DNA from: Ipomoea triloba | Taxonomy: Eukaryota; Streptophyta; Magnoliopsida; Solanales; Convolvulaceae | NCBI RefSeq assembly: GCF_003576645.1 | Contig: NC_044927.1 | Coordinates: 17,603,185-17,667,184 of the forward strand | Direction: 5' to 3' | Length of the DNA stretch: 64,000 nt | Shown: in pieces, positions 34,575 through 45,920 of the stretch | How positions within the stretch are numbered: the stretch's first letter is position 1 | Layout of the letters: each line of letters opens with the position of its first letter | Notes under the pieces: generated by a model | Databases searched by the model: none | What the model saw: the letters and a program-made list of their open reading frames with translations, nothing else | Told to the model about the DNA's origin: nothing | Position numbers and translations under genes: made by a program

Positions 34575-37500
34575 TTAAAATGAAACAAAAACCCGGAAAA
34601 TGATTAGGGTGGTGATGAAGGTCCCTCCAAGTAGGCAACATTTAAGAGCCACTCTCCTCTTCCTTGGGCTCAAGAACCTTAGATACTGCAACAATAACTC
34701 TAAAATGGATTCACCATCAAGAAAATATACCTGAAAATCGTATGGTAAAGCACACTATAAAACTTATATGATAAATGATAGAGCGCATGTAACTACTATG
34801 CATAATGAATTTATCTTGGAATATCTGCTGATTTACCAAAGGTGCCACCAATAAGAAAATGCAATATGACATCATGATTAAAAAAATCTAAAAAAGATGT
34901 AACAGTGAGTGAACTTGGGTGTAAAATTGACAAGATTTAACCACCAGAATAATCAGTCACCATCAGATTTTAGTGGAAATATAGAAAGCCACCCAGAGTA
35001 ACTTAAAAGAGGAGCTCAGAATGCATATTTATAAATAATGAAACTCATGTATAATTATATACTGAAACACACAAATGGTTATCTTCAATAAATCTGAAGC
35101 AATTTCAGTAATAGCAGCAAATAGGTTCCAGGAAGGGTATTACAAAAATAAATAGAAAAATCAGTAAGCTATTGGTGTCACAAAAGGGGGTTCTCAAAAT
35201 GTATAAATACTGAGAATGGGAAGAAAAATTATTTCTTGACAGCCATCAAACAAAACCATTTCCCAAATACTCAGCTTTTATTCTTTATTTTCCTTGTATT
35301 ATATTGTCATAACTAGTAATACAAGAGGAAGTATTGTAGTTTCAACTTTCAAAGCAATGAATTCCAAGTTCTAACATTTCATTCATATTGTAAGTCTACA
35401 ACATTAGAACCCTACATAAACTGAGTGTACTTTTAATTGCAAGGTTTCCTGTGATTAGACCAGTATATCCACATTTAAGTGACACATGGTAGTCCAAATA
35501 CTTACCGGTAAGCTATTGAGAAGAGCAAGTGTCAGAGAGACATGAAACACAAACATCAAAAGCTTTTCCAGAACATTTGGAAATTGTGCACCAAATTTAG
35601 TTGGCCAACGAGGCTGATATGAAGTCATATGAACTGAATCCAACAAAGATTCCACATCACCAATAAATACAAAGCTCTGGAAGCAACCTTTGTCACCAAA
35701 ATCAGAATTCTTATCATCTAGAAAATGAGTTCTTTGAAACTGATAACATCCTGGCATAAAAGGCCTCAAATATGTGATCTCAACCCATGCAACGCCTGGC
35801 AATAGGACTGGAGCAAGGCAAGATTCCTCCTGCATGATCAGTGCATTTAACAATTATATTCTCCAATAATATTTTAACACAGATAACAATCTTCATTAGC
35901 TCTTGAAAGACATGAAAATAAAAAGCCAAAAAAGAGAATTTTACACACACACACACACACAAAAAAAAAAAAATTGCCACAATTTCATGAACTTTTGAAT
36001 TTCCTACCTGTGAGCACAAGCAGCTGCTTCTATTGTCAGAACTTTTTGTCCATCCATCTCCACATTTCTCAAGCTTTAAAATATCTTTAGCATACAAGCA
36101 ATAAATATTTTCCATTTGCCAATCACCTGAAAATTTCAATTCCGGGCAAGATGTTGCTACAAAGGCAATAAGATCATTTGGACAAGTTGTCTCGTTGCCT
36201 CTCAATTGAACATGAATTCTCTTTTCAAGCAATGAATTAGGAACACAGTACCCTTTTCCACTACTGGATTTAAAAGCACTGTAATTGCCTTGGTATTCCT
36301 GCTCAGTTAATGAAGTAGCAATCTGCAGCCACTCTTGAACAGTGTTAATGCGGATTCCATCTACAGAATGAATCACATCATTTGGAGACAGGTATCTAGA
36401 CAATGGCGATGTTGAGGCCACATTTAAAACCTATTCCAGTATAATAACATACACCATTAGGCATATGGAAAGATAATAGGGGAGCATATGTGCTTAATTT
36501 ACAAACTTCTAGCATAAGAAATGCTCTGCCGGATTACCATGGGTCTTTCACCATGTATGTAAACTGGATACAAGATCAATGGTAGGATGAACAATGAAAT
36601 GGCACAAACAGCACAAAGCTGCAAAAAATTTAAAGGTAATCAATTGAAAAGCGACAGAACAATGAACATTTGAAAATTCCTAAACATATATGGAGTACAA
36701 TCTATCTTGCACTCACTCCTGCATTATGCCAAATTCCAGCACAGTATATACGAAGAGCAGCAGATTTAGGTAATGCCTGCAATATCTCATGATTAAATGC
36801 CACCAGAGCTCCTGGAAATAGTACTGCCAAAAACACAGCAATATACTCCATTTGTATGCCCTCACTGCGGTGCAGAAAGGTGGTATCTAAATCATCTTGT
36901 GATAATACATATAATCTTCAAAACAGTACTGCAGACAATAAGAGGGAGCATAGCATTTATGAGATCAATACTTGACTTGTCACCATGTCTTTATTATTAT
37001 ATGGTCTATCAAAAAAGAGAATACAAAAACCTACTAAGCATCTAAGTTAGGAAAATCATCTATTTCATAGCCTAAGTCTCTACTCTGTAGACAAATTTCC
37101 AAAATTGAAAGTAAAATTTAGTCAACTTTCGAGTCTAATTCACCAAATAAAATGAACAGTACTTGAACTACTGTTCATGGAAACATTAACCTTGCCAAAA
37201 AATCTGCCCAGAAAGAAGCCACAGGAAGGCGGCATGATACCATGTTAACTAATACAGAGCAATAGATTGAACAGTTTGGTTGGTGGCCAAGGCTAAGGTG
37301 AAAGCAACATGATATGAGTAGTAGAAGAAGAGAGACAATGAAATGAGTTAAGAGAGAAAATCAAGGAAACCATGAAATCTCTCAAAGAGTTTCTATGGGT
37401 CTCACCTAGAAGAGTTCAATTAAATCTCTCAAAAAAACCGCAAACAGTAGTAAACTCAAATTAAACTTTCTTTTTCCTCAAGTGTGCTATGAAGTATTTC

Positions 37501-40500
37501 TATTCATACAAAATAAAGTAGCTTGCACTCTACTAATATATAATATATTACTTTCTCCCTGCATGGGGATTCCAAACAAATATCATGATTATTGCGTTGA
37601 ATTCTTGAAAGAGAAAACAGTAAGAAGCCTTAACCTTGCAGCAGCAAGAGCATGCCCAAGTTCATGCACAGATACAGAGATAATGGTAGATATACACAAG
37701 TATCCAATGTCAGCAACTGAGATGGTCAAACCTGAAAGCTGCACAGCAATTAATGTACAGGAAACTGAAATAAGTGACACTATCAAGTAATAAAATTGCA
37801 GTTAAAGAAAGTTTGCTTCTCATGTAACACAATGACTGATATCAACAATTATCAATAGCAAGTAGGGAGTCCAGCTATCACAAAAATTAAACATAACTAG
37901 ATGTCTGATAGAATAATAGTGGATTGTTTACTCAATAAGAAAGAAAGGAAATCAGGACACAAATAGAAATGGGAATCAAGCAGCATAATTTCAGATTACA
38001 AATAAAGCATAAGTCATGGGATTGCAGTAGGGAATCAGGGGAGGATATTAGCAGGGAATCAGGGGAGAATATTATGCTATTTACTTTCCTATACAATATA
38101 AGAGATTATAAATAGGGAGTCTTTCTTAGTGTTGAGGCAGATAATTAGAATAAAATAAGGGCTAAGTTTAGATGGGCAAGAACCATTTCTTGCTGGAGGA
38201 TAATTTACATATCCTTGTTGTGTCCTTTTTCAATTCAATTCTCCATTGTTCTTTCCTCTACTGCTCTTATCTCAAACAAATTGGTCTGACCTGCCGTGCA
38301 ATGACCAATACGCGAATGGATTTGCGTGTTGACTCATTAGAGAAGAGCCAGGAGGCATTAGAGAAGAGCCAGGAGGAAATGCGTACAGATGTGGAGGGAA
38401 TATGTACGAAGATGGAGGAGATGCATTCTGAGATAAAGGGCCATATGGACGGGATAGAAGGTACGCTTGCAAAAATGTCCGAGCTACTCTTTTCACTACA
38501 TGGAAAAAGATCGGCAGAATCTAGTTTTTCTCCGGTGGTTGCGGCGGGCAGAAATTCCTCTTCAGATAATATTGATTCTGCACCGTTACCGTTGCAGCAA
38601 GTTCCTTCAGTCAATCCTCCATTGCAGTCTGGCTGGTTGGAGATTCCAACATTTTATGGCACGGATCCAGTAGGATGGTTGGCTCGGGCCGATCAGTTTT
38701 TGCCATTCAATGCACCCGTGAGGATTTGAAGGTGCCGACGGCTTTCATCAGTATGGAAGGACCAGCACTCCATTGGCTCCGTTGGCTTCAACAGCAACAT
38801 CCGTCTCTCACGTGGAGTCAGTTTACAACAAAACTTTTGGAAGAATTCGGTGGTGAACTTCCCGGGCCTCCAATCGAACAAATAGCTGCACTTCGCCAAA
38901 CCGGTACAGTAAACTTTGCAAATATATTTAGAGCCTGTGTTGCCCAAATTCCTGGTCTAGCGCCTGAAATTCAACTGGGATTGTTTCTCAATGGGCTTAA
39001 GCTTGCAATTCGTGTGCGCCTCCGACCAAACGATGTGACAAATTTACGTACAGCGATAAGGGTTGCTCGTGCTGTGGAACACGAACTGGAGTTCCTCTCT
39101 ACTGGCCGTATTCCTAGGCGAGTTGTTGAAGAAGATGACAATTCCTATAAAAAGAAGACTACTACTGCTGGGGTTGGATGGTCTTATGGGTCTGCTAAGC
39201 AAAATTCAGCCAATTCTTTTATATCTACTCATCCTCAACCCCAGTCTTTATCAAACAACTCTTACCCATTAGAAAAAAATCAAAGTACTTCATACCATTC
39301 CCAAGCTCACAACGCATCTCCTATTCGAAATGTCAGTCTGAACATATCACAAAAGCAGGCTCGCCAATATTCCCACCGCGAGTATATGGACATGAGGGCC
39401 AAAGGACTTTGTTTTCGTTGTCAGCTACCATATAGTCCTATGCATGTCTGTCCGAATAAGACTTTACGAACACTTATTGCAGCGGAAGTTGAGGGAGACG
39501 ATGCGGGTGAAGAACCAGACGAGTTTGAACGCATTGACCAACCTACCCCAGGATGACCCTATTTCAATGGAGATTTCAGATTTTCACTCTAGCCTTGGAG
39601 ACAAGGCTACTTCAATAGAGGGTGGCAATGATAGAATAATAGTGGATTGTTTACTCAATAAGAAAGAAAGGAAATCAGGACACAAATAGAAATGGGAATC
39701 AAGCAGCATAATTTCAGATTACAAATAAAGCATAAGTCATGGGATTGCAGTAGGGAATCAGAGGAGGATATTATGCTATTTACTTTCCTATACAATATAA
39801 GAGATTATAAATAGGGAGTCTTTCTTAGTGTTGAGGCACACAGTAGTAATTAGAATAAAATAAGGGCTAAGTTTAGCTGGGCAAGAACCATTTCTTGCTG
39901 GAGGATATTTTACATATCCTTGTTGTTTCCTTTTTCAATTCAATTCTCCATCGTTCTTTCCTCTACTGCTCTTATCTCTAACAATGTCACTATATAGTTT
40001 ATGTTCATCTAAGTTGGATTATACATTCAGACACCAATACTAAAGTTCACACCAGGTATACCTGTCTAGAATGAGGTAATATGGATATCCAGCCAAGAGA
40101 GTTCACATTTTTTATTTTGATAAGTAAATTTATTTAAGGCAGCAAGACCCCATACAACCCAAGCTACAACTATGGCAACACTCAGGTAATTAAGTTTTCC
40201 ATAAATCCAAAGTGCATAGTTTTATAATACAAACTACAAAGGACATCATTCTAATACTTCCCTGACAAGTAACCCCAAAAGGTCCAGCATTTATGATCAC
40301 CAATAAGAACTAGTTGCACCAAATACATTTTAACACAAGCTATTAACTAAATCTCTGTTTTCCATAATTGGTCTCGCATTATTATGAGATTTTATGCCAA
40401 AATTTATATGCCGCGTTTGTTCAACGCGAAAAAATGATTACACAAAAGCTGAAATCCTCTCCCTTAAATCAATAGTTTTGCATATATTTGTACAACACAG

Positions 40501-42140
40501 ATTGCTAAACTAGATGAGAGATCCAGAAGTGGCAGTTCGGATTGAATTTTGGCATGTAAAAATTCTAATGGTATCTTGAGTAGCTACAACAAGAAAAAGG
40601 GAGTTCTTGGGCATAATGAAATACTCTATATAATACTTGAATAGTAGAACATTTTTCTCTTAAATGGAGTATGATTCTTATGATATCATGACTGGATTAT
40701 ATCCAGTCAGTAATACAATGGTTTTGGTAGGCAGTAAAAGATGAACAATAGAGTCCTGACAACAACAAAGTCCAGATAACCCATTTTATATGCATGTTTA
40801 AAATATTGACAAAACTAAGAACATGATATAAAATCTAGAGTAGTAAATGGTTTGCTTAAATTTGAAAATGCAGCAAAATGTTATACACAAAGTTTTATGA
40901 CATTGGGATATAAATACCAAAGTCTACAAATATAACTTTAGCATTGGCAGAGATAACAAAATCCTGAAACAAAAGTAAAGTAAGGGCAAGAAGATCAGAG
41001 TTAATAGGGGATAGAATGAATGTCAGTGGAAAACGAAAACTAGAGGGGCAGTTTCACAAAAAGTGATTACCAACATGATACAAGTATACAGCAACAGCAG
41101 AATTTAGTTATGGAGGATCTTTTTCTTTCTCTTTTTTGAGCCAGTTTCATCAGCAGTGGTCTAATAAATGATAGGAATTCATTACTTTTACTTTTTTTCT
41201 CATGGCACGTGAAGTCAATTGTACAGAACAATTCAAAGCCAATAAAAGAAAAATGAAATATAAGATGAGACATACCCCAGAAGAAAAACCAAATAAAGAG
41301 CCACTTAATAAATTGATGAATTGGGACTCCTCATTGTATGGATGCAGAATTCTGCCCAATTCCCAGAGAAGAATCTGGCCATATCAGTGTCAAAGAAAAT
41401 AAAGCAGTGGTAATTAGTTTTAGGGGGATGTTTCATCCATTCTCTTTTTCTTTTCACTTGGTTATATAGAAAATAAATTAGATACAAACCAGAGTAACTC
41501 CAAGCAATGCAGCCAAACTAAAACCAACCCCCATGGCAAACCAAGATCTCAAGTACCTGGGAAAGGGAATATTACAAGTTGTGATTGGACATAAAAATAA
41601 GAAGAAGAAAAACATAGTGTAATTGTATATTACCACGCCTGTAAATGGGCAGGTTAATTAATCATACTATTGAGATTATATTTATTAAAATGATCTTCTT
41701 TTCAAAAGTTTGGCAAGATAATTCTAATGTATGATTTTAGTTTATTTAAGCCAATACTCCATAAGAGTTGTACAACCCATAATCATAACAGATACAATAT
41801 TTATAAGAGAACACATTAGCAATTAATCAAAGAGAGAACATAATAGGAATCTGTACGACTGTACCTAGAGTGTCGTCGTCCAAAAAGAAAGAGGGGCTCG
41901 TTCAACATAGAGAACTTGAAGTCACAATACCTATAGGCAATAGAATTTCAGTAGAGAAGACAAGGTAGGAGAAGGGACGGGCAATCAGCGCATGAAGGCC
42001 ACAGCTACAGTGGCTATGAGTGATAAATCTTACAGTGCTTACCAACAAGAAATGGTGTTGGAAAGGCGGCGTGCGCGCAAGGGCAAAAGAGTTTGATTGC
42101 TTTGTCCTCTCCCGCTCCTCCTCACCCTCCTTCCTTCCAT
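34575..42140 (-). CDS. S2P: Site-2 protease (S2P, M50 family membrane metalloprotease), ten exons
   Basis: Intramembrane zinc protease that cuts membrane-tethered transcription factors in the Golgi after site-1 protease. Exons, 5' to 3': 42140-42043, 41930-41865, 41556-41490, 41374-41276, 37738-37635, 36864-36717, 36618-36538, 36430-36008, 35829-35506, 34730-34575. All introns are GT-AG. The exons sum to 1566 nt, 521 codons plus TAA, close to the usual plant length. The start MEGRRVRRSGRGQSNQTLLP fits the family. Catalytic HELGH is at residues 135-139 (exon 5). The second metal-binding motif, LDG at 474-476, follows NSLPVYF across the exon 9-10 junction. A hydrophobic segment near 58-80 and others around the motifs are membrane spans. 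Exon 8 holds a PDZ-like stretch (YLSPNDVIHSVDGI) and a Cys-rich luminal part. No stops or frameshifts. Intron 4 is 3.5 kb because of an inserted Gag-only LTR element. Confidence 0.95.
37906..38278 (+). repeat. 5' LTR of the TR-GAG-like element
   Basis: 373 bp, from tgatagaataatagtgg to ctcttatctcaaaca. It has an extra 24-bp near-duplicate (agcagggaatcaggggagaa...) compared with the 3' LTR. The following aattggtctgacctgc is where a primer-binding site would lie; it is not the common initiator-Met type. Confidence 0.9.
38301..39556 (+). pseudogene. Ty3/gypsy-type gag (one-base frameshift)
   Basis: The first part, 38301-38729, starts MTNTRMDLRVDSLEKSQEAL, with a Glu/Lys-rich coiled-coil-like N-terminus, and runs into the capsid domain (GWLEIPTFYGTDPVGWLARA). 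The frame changes at a run of five T at about 38697-38701, where six would keep it open. The second part, up to 39556, carries the rest of the capsid (PALHWLRWLQQQHPSLTWSQ) and a zinc knuckle, LCFRCQLPYSPMHVC. This is the retrotransposon Gag family of Ty3/gypsy elements. The single T loss in a homopolymer could be a real mutation or a sequencing error. An ATG upstream at 38172 lies inside the LTR and is less likely to be the start. Confidence 0.85.
39629..39983 (+). repeat. 3' LTR of the TR-GAG-like element
   Basis: 355 bp, preceded by a purine-rich atagagggtggcaa that may be the polypurine tract. Confidence 0.9.
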
Positions 42141-42602
42141 TTGTCGATCCTCACAGCTGAGACACTAAATTAGCGCCAAATGTTTCTGATGTTTCAATCT
42201 CTCTTGTAGAATATACTATACAGTGTTTCGAGAATGTAAGAATCAGTGTAGGGCTTTTCAGTTTTGTGAAGAGCAGGAGCGGACAAGCTCTTGAGCTCGC
42301 TGTCCAGAGCTCGGCTAGTAGTCCACTAGTTTAATAAGGTTTATTTTTAATATATTAAGGGTCGTTTGGTTAAATTATCTTAGGGCTGGAGTGTGTGGTT
42401 GAGTGGGATGAACTCATTCATTCTTAACTAAAGTCTGAATTCTTGGCTTTGGGTATGGAGCAGTATTAAATCTCCACGCTAGCTGTCTCACGGCTAGCTA
42501 TCCCACTCAATAGAGGTGCTTACAATTCAAAAAAATTAGTAATGTTAGATTTTTGTGTTTTGTTGAACTTGAGGTATGTAATACAAACTTGTTAGGAAAC
42601 TA
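42141..42602. other. S2P 5' flank and a short SINE-like fragment
   Basis: 42141 to about 42330 should contain the S2P 5' UTR and core promoter; no TATA box stands out. About 42450-42535 (gctttgggtatggagcagta ... attcaaaaaaa) is a shortened relative of the possible SINE at 16505-16645. Confidence 0.45.
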
Positions 42603-42604
42603 AG

Positions 42605-43417
42605 GTGGGCCGGTTGCATGCCGAACGGCTCCGTGTGAAGTTGGGATTTGAAGGCTTGTTTTATGTCGATAGTGTGGGTCTTAGTGGAGGGCTGGCTTTA
42701 TTTTGGAGGAGAAATAATACTGCCAGGCTGCTCAGCTATTCGAGAAATCATATAGATATTGAGGTGAGTGTTATGGGACTGGGTGAATGGAGTATGACGT
42801 GCTACTATGGTTTTCCGGAACATGGTCGTAGAAGTGCCTCGTGGGATCTTCTGCGAACTCTAGCTGACAAATCTACTCTACCGTGGGTGGTGTTAGGTGA
42901 CTTCAACGACCTCCTCTTCCAACACGAAAAACGTGGGGGCAATCCGCATCCGAACAACCTGCTTCGTGGTTTCGGGGAGGCCATGGATGACTGTAGGTTA
43001 GTCCAGTTGTCAATGCAGGGCTATCAGTTCACATGGGAGAGAGGCAGGGGCTCTGAGGAGTGGATGGAGGAGCGCCTGGATAAAGTTCTTGCACGAGCTG
43101 ATTGGTGCAACTCTTTACCGAAGGCCAGTGTGTCTAACATTCTGACTCGCACGTCTGATCATACAACCCTCTTTCTAGGGGTTAAGGGGTGTGGGCGGTT
43201 TGATGGAAGTTCTAGCAAGCGGTTCAAATTTGAAATGGCATGGGTGCATGATGAGGGCTGTAGAAAGCAGGTGGAGGATGCGTGGCAGGTGGGCAGAGCC
43301 GCTGGTCTGTTAGGCTGTCTCCAGCATTGTGGGGATCGACTTCTCAGATGGGGGGTGATCATTTCCACAAGCTCGGTGGCAAGATCAAGAAGCTCCGATG
43401 TGAACAAGCACAGTTGA
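42605..43417 (+). pseudogene. LINE endonuclease (AP/exonuclease-endonuclease-phosphatase fold)
   Basis: Starts in the middle of the domain (LRVKLGFEGLFYVDSVGLSG). It contains the conserved PWVVLGDFNDLL block and a C-terminal SDHTTLFL block, both hallmarks of the endonuclease that nicks target DNA. The N-terminal catalytic part is missing. Coding continues in another frame to about 43479, then hits a stop. Confidence 0.8.
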
Positions 43418-43632
43418 GAGGCCGGCTGGACCACGTTTCTTTACAGAGATACCAGCACCTTGAAACTGCGTTGTGCTAGTTGGAGACTCAAGAGGATGCG
43501 TTCTGGAGGCAGAGGGCCAAACAACACTAGCTGAGAGGCGCGGATGCTAATACTAAATTCTTCCACAAGTATGCCTCTGCTCGTAAAAAGAAGAATACTC
43601 TTACTAGGTTAAGGAATGATTTAGGTGTATGG

Positions 43633-44943
43633 GTGGAGCATGATGAGTTGAATGCTGTTGTGATTAATTACTTCCATGATATTTTTGCTTCTGATGTTTC
43701 TGCTACCACTTTGGATTCTTTTACTGCATCTATTACTCCTCGTGTCACTCAAGAACATAATACTGCCCTGCTTAGACCTTTTGAGGTAGAAGAGGTAAAG
43801 TCTGCTTTGTTCTCAATGTTCCCTGATAAGGCCCCAGGGCCAGATGGCATGAATCCGGGGTTCTATAAACACTATTGGGATGTGGTAGGGAGTGATGTTT
43901 CTGCTTTTGTGTTGAACTATTTGAATAGTAGCTCCTTTCCACCTGGCTTGAACGACAAAAATGTAGTCCTGATCCCGAAGAAGCAGTGCCCGGAGTTGGT
44001 GTCTGATCTCCGCCCCATTGCATTATGTAATGTAGTATATAAGATCATGGCTAAGATGGTGGCAAACCGAATGAAGCCGTTATTGGGAGAGATAATCTCT
44101 GACTCCCAGAGTGCGTTCATCCCTAACAGGCTAATTACAGATAATATCCTAATTGCTGCAGAGGTGGGTCACTTTCTGAATAGGAAACACTGTGGAGTGA
44201 TTGGTTGGGGTGCACTCAAGTTAGACATGGCGAAAGCATATGACAGAATGGAGTGGTCTTTTCTCCGTCGGATGCTTTTAGCTTTGGGTTTTACTGTGGA
44301 TTGGGTGAATCTGGTAATGCTTTGTGTTACCGCCGTGTCCTATAATTTCTTGGTAAATGGTAATGTTGCTGGTCAGGTTCGTCCCACACGAGGTATTAGG
44401 CAGGGAGACCCTCTTTCCCCTTATTTATTCATTATTTGTGCTGAGGGCCTCTCTTTGTTGCTGCAGCAGGCTGAGGTTAAGGGTTCTATCCATGGTTGTA
44501 GGGTGGCCAGAGGTGCACCTCCTATTTCACATTTGTTCTTTGCGGATGACAGCTTGTGGTTCTTCATCGATGCAAGCTACCGGCCTCAGACCAGGATTGC
44601 TACGGTTGGTGCGGTTTTGGTGGTGCACGACGGCGGGTTCGTAGCGGGTTTCAATGCGCGGCTTCCCACTTGTTTTTCGCCACTCATGGCGGAATCATTA
44701 GCTTGTAAGGAGGCTTTGTCTTGGCTCAAGGATCGTGGTCTGCCGACTGTGCGCATCTTTACGGACTGTTCCACGCTCAGGGATTTGTTAATCTCGTCTC
44801 ACTCGAATCTTTTGTCATATGTTGGGTATTCGATTGAAGCCTCTAAGGCTCTTATGTTATCTTTTAATTCTTGTTCAATTCATTTAGTTTCTAGATCTCA
44901 TAATATGGCTGCACATACACTAGCAGCAGTGGCTTTCTCTTAG
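43633..44943 (+). pseudogene. LINE reverse transcriptase fused to RNase H by deletion
   Basis: Reverse transcriptase motifs are in order: DKAPGPDGMNPGFYK, DLRPIALCNVVYKIM, QSAFIPNRLITDNIL, LDMAKAYDRMEW, IRQGDPLSPYLF and FADD at about 44541-44552. Directly after FADDSLWFF the frame jumps to RNase H (IDASY, AVLVVHDGG, AESLACKEALSW, FTDCSTL, SRSHNMAAHTLA). The thumb, zinc and connection regions that normally separate them are missing. The frame is open across the junction, so a 436-residue fusion could be translated, but probably without activity in mobilisation. Confidence 0.85.
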
Positions 44944-45139
44944 GAGGCACCTATGTACTGGGATTCAATCCCTCCAAACTCTATTGCTCATTTGATTTAA
45001 TCTACCTTTCAGGTTTGATTTCAAAAAAAAGTATAGTAGTTAATTTTCTAAGTAATTAATAATGAAAAATATAATGAAGAGCTTTATTGCAAATGATTAA
45101 AAAAGCTTTATTTTTAAGCTAGTTGACCATTGAACACAC

Positions 45140-45143
<4 letters not shown>

Positions 45144-45202
<59 letters not shown>
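45144..45202. repeat. (TA)n microsatellite
   Basis: About 58 bases of TA repeat directly before the Micron-like repeat at 45203. Confidence 0.9.
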
Positions 45203-45206
<4 letters not shown>

Positions 45207-45478
45207 GATATGAGAACAAGTCTATAGGAGGAAACTAAGAACTAATTACAACCTTACATCTTGAAAAATTGAACACACCAGATCATATTTAAAAAAAAAA
45301 CGCGGTGGTAACTTTGTAATTATTACCAACTTTACTATGCAAACGTGAACACTAAAATATGTAATTTTTAGACTTTTTAGGTTTGCACATTTAGTATTAA
45401 CATTTTGCATATTTAGTATTAAAAGTTTAAACTTACAAAAATGCAAAAATACATTGCAATTATGATTTCGATTTTAGA
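45203..45478. mobile_element. Micron-like dispersed repeat
   Basis: Same family and orientation as 16735-17030 (shared gtttgcacatttagtatta, tgcaaaaatacattgcaa and tttcgattttagagt). It begins exactly at the end of a TA array. Confidence 0.55.
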
Positions 45479-45920
45479 GTTTTATGACTGAGTTTTTATT
45501 TTATTTTATTTTATTTGGTCTAGTGGTTCACTTTTTACTACTTAAGGTTAGGATGACTGATTTGTCTAAGGAAAGAAAATTTTGAACGTGAGAAATTTGC
45601 ATTCATATTCTTCTCATTTCATGGGGGAGGGATGTTTTATCTATGTTTTCTAAGATTGCTTGCTATGATCATTTGTTCAACTTTAATTTCATCTAGCACC
45701 TTATAGATTTTGCTTGTTTCATTGGGCATGGGATGTTTATCTGTGTTTTCTAAAATTCTCTGCCATAATCTTTTGTTTAACTTTCCTTCAGTAGATTGTT
45801 AAAAAAAAAAAAAAAACTTTCCTTCAGCAGCTCATAATCTTTCATTCATCTTTGCTCCAACAGTTATACAATCCCTTAGTATTTGCCTAGCTATTTGGAA
45901 AATAAAAATTGTTCAATCAA

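Larger units (their letters stand above)
37906..39983 (+). mobile_element. TR-GAG-like LTR element (Gag only) in S2P intron 4
   Basis: A 2078-bp element with LTRs of 373 and 355 bp and a perfect 5-bp target duplication, atgtc (37901-37905 and 39984-39988). The LTRs run from TG to CA. They differ by about six or seven substitutions plus indels (24 and about 6 bp). The only gene is gag; no protease, integrase or reverse transcriptase lies between gag and the 3' LTR. Non-autonomous elements with just gag are known in plants as TR-GAG. It lies antisense to S2P inside its fourth intron, well away from the splice sites, and must depend on a Ty3/gypsy partner for replication. Confidence 0.9.
42603..45032 (+). 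mobile_element. L1-type LINE, 5'-truncated and internally deleted
   Basis: Holds, in order, an AP-like endonuclease fragment, a reverse transcriptase and an RNase H, and ends in an A run (about 45023-45030). The 5' end starts within the endonuclease domain, as is typical of truncated LINE copies. Stops and a frameshift separate the endonuclease from the reverse transcriptase (about 43418-43632). No clear target duplication was found. Confidence 0.85.

Noticed and set aside
35780..36421. 213-codon frame taken as a gene of its own
   Set aside because: It is S2P exon 8 reading through its splice donor into the intron; the residues after the CSQ at the exon end are intronic.
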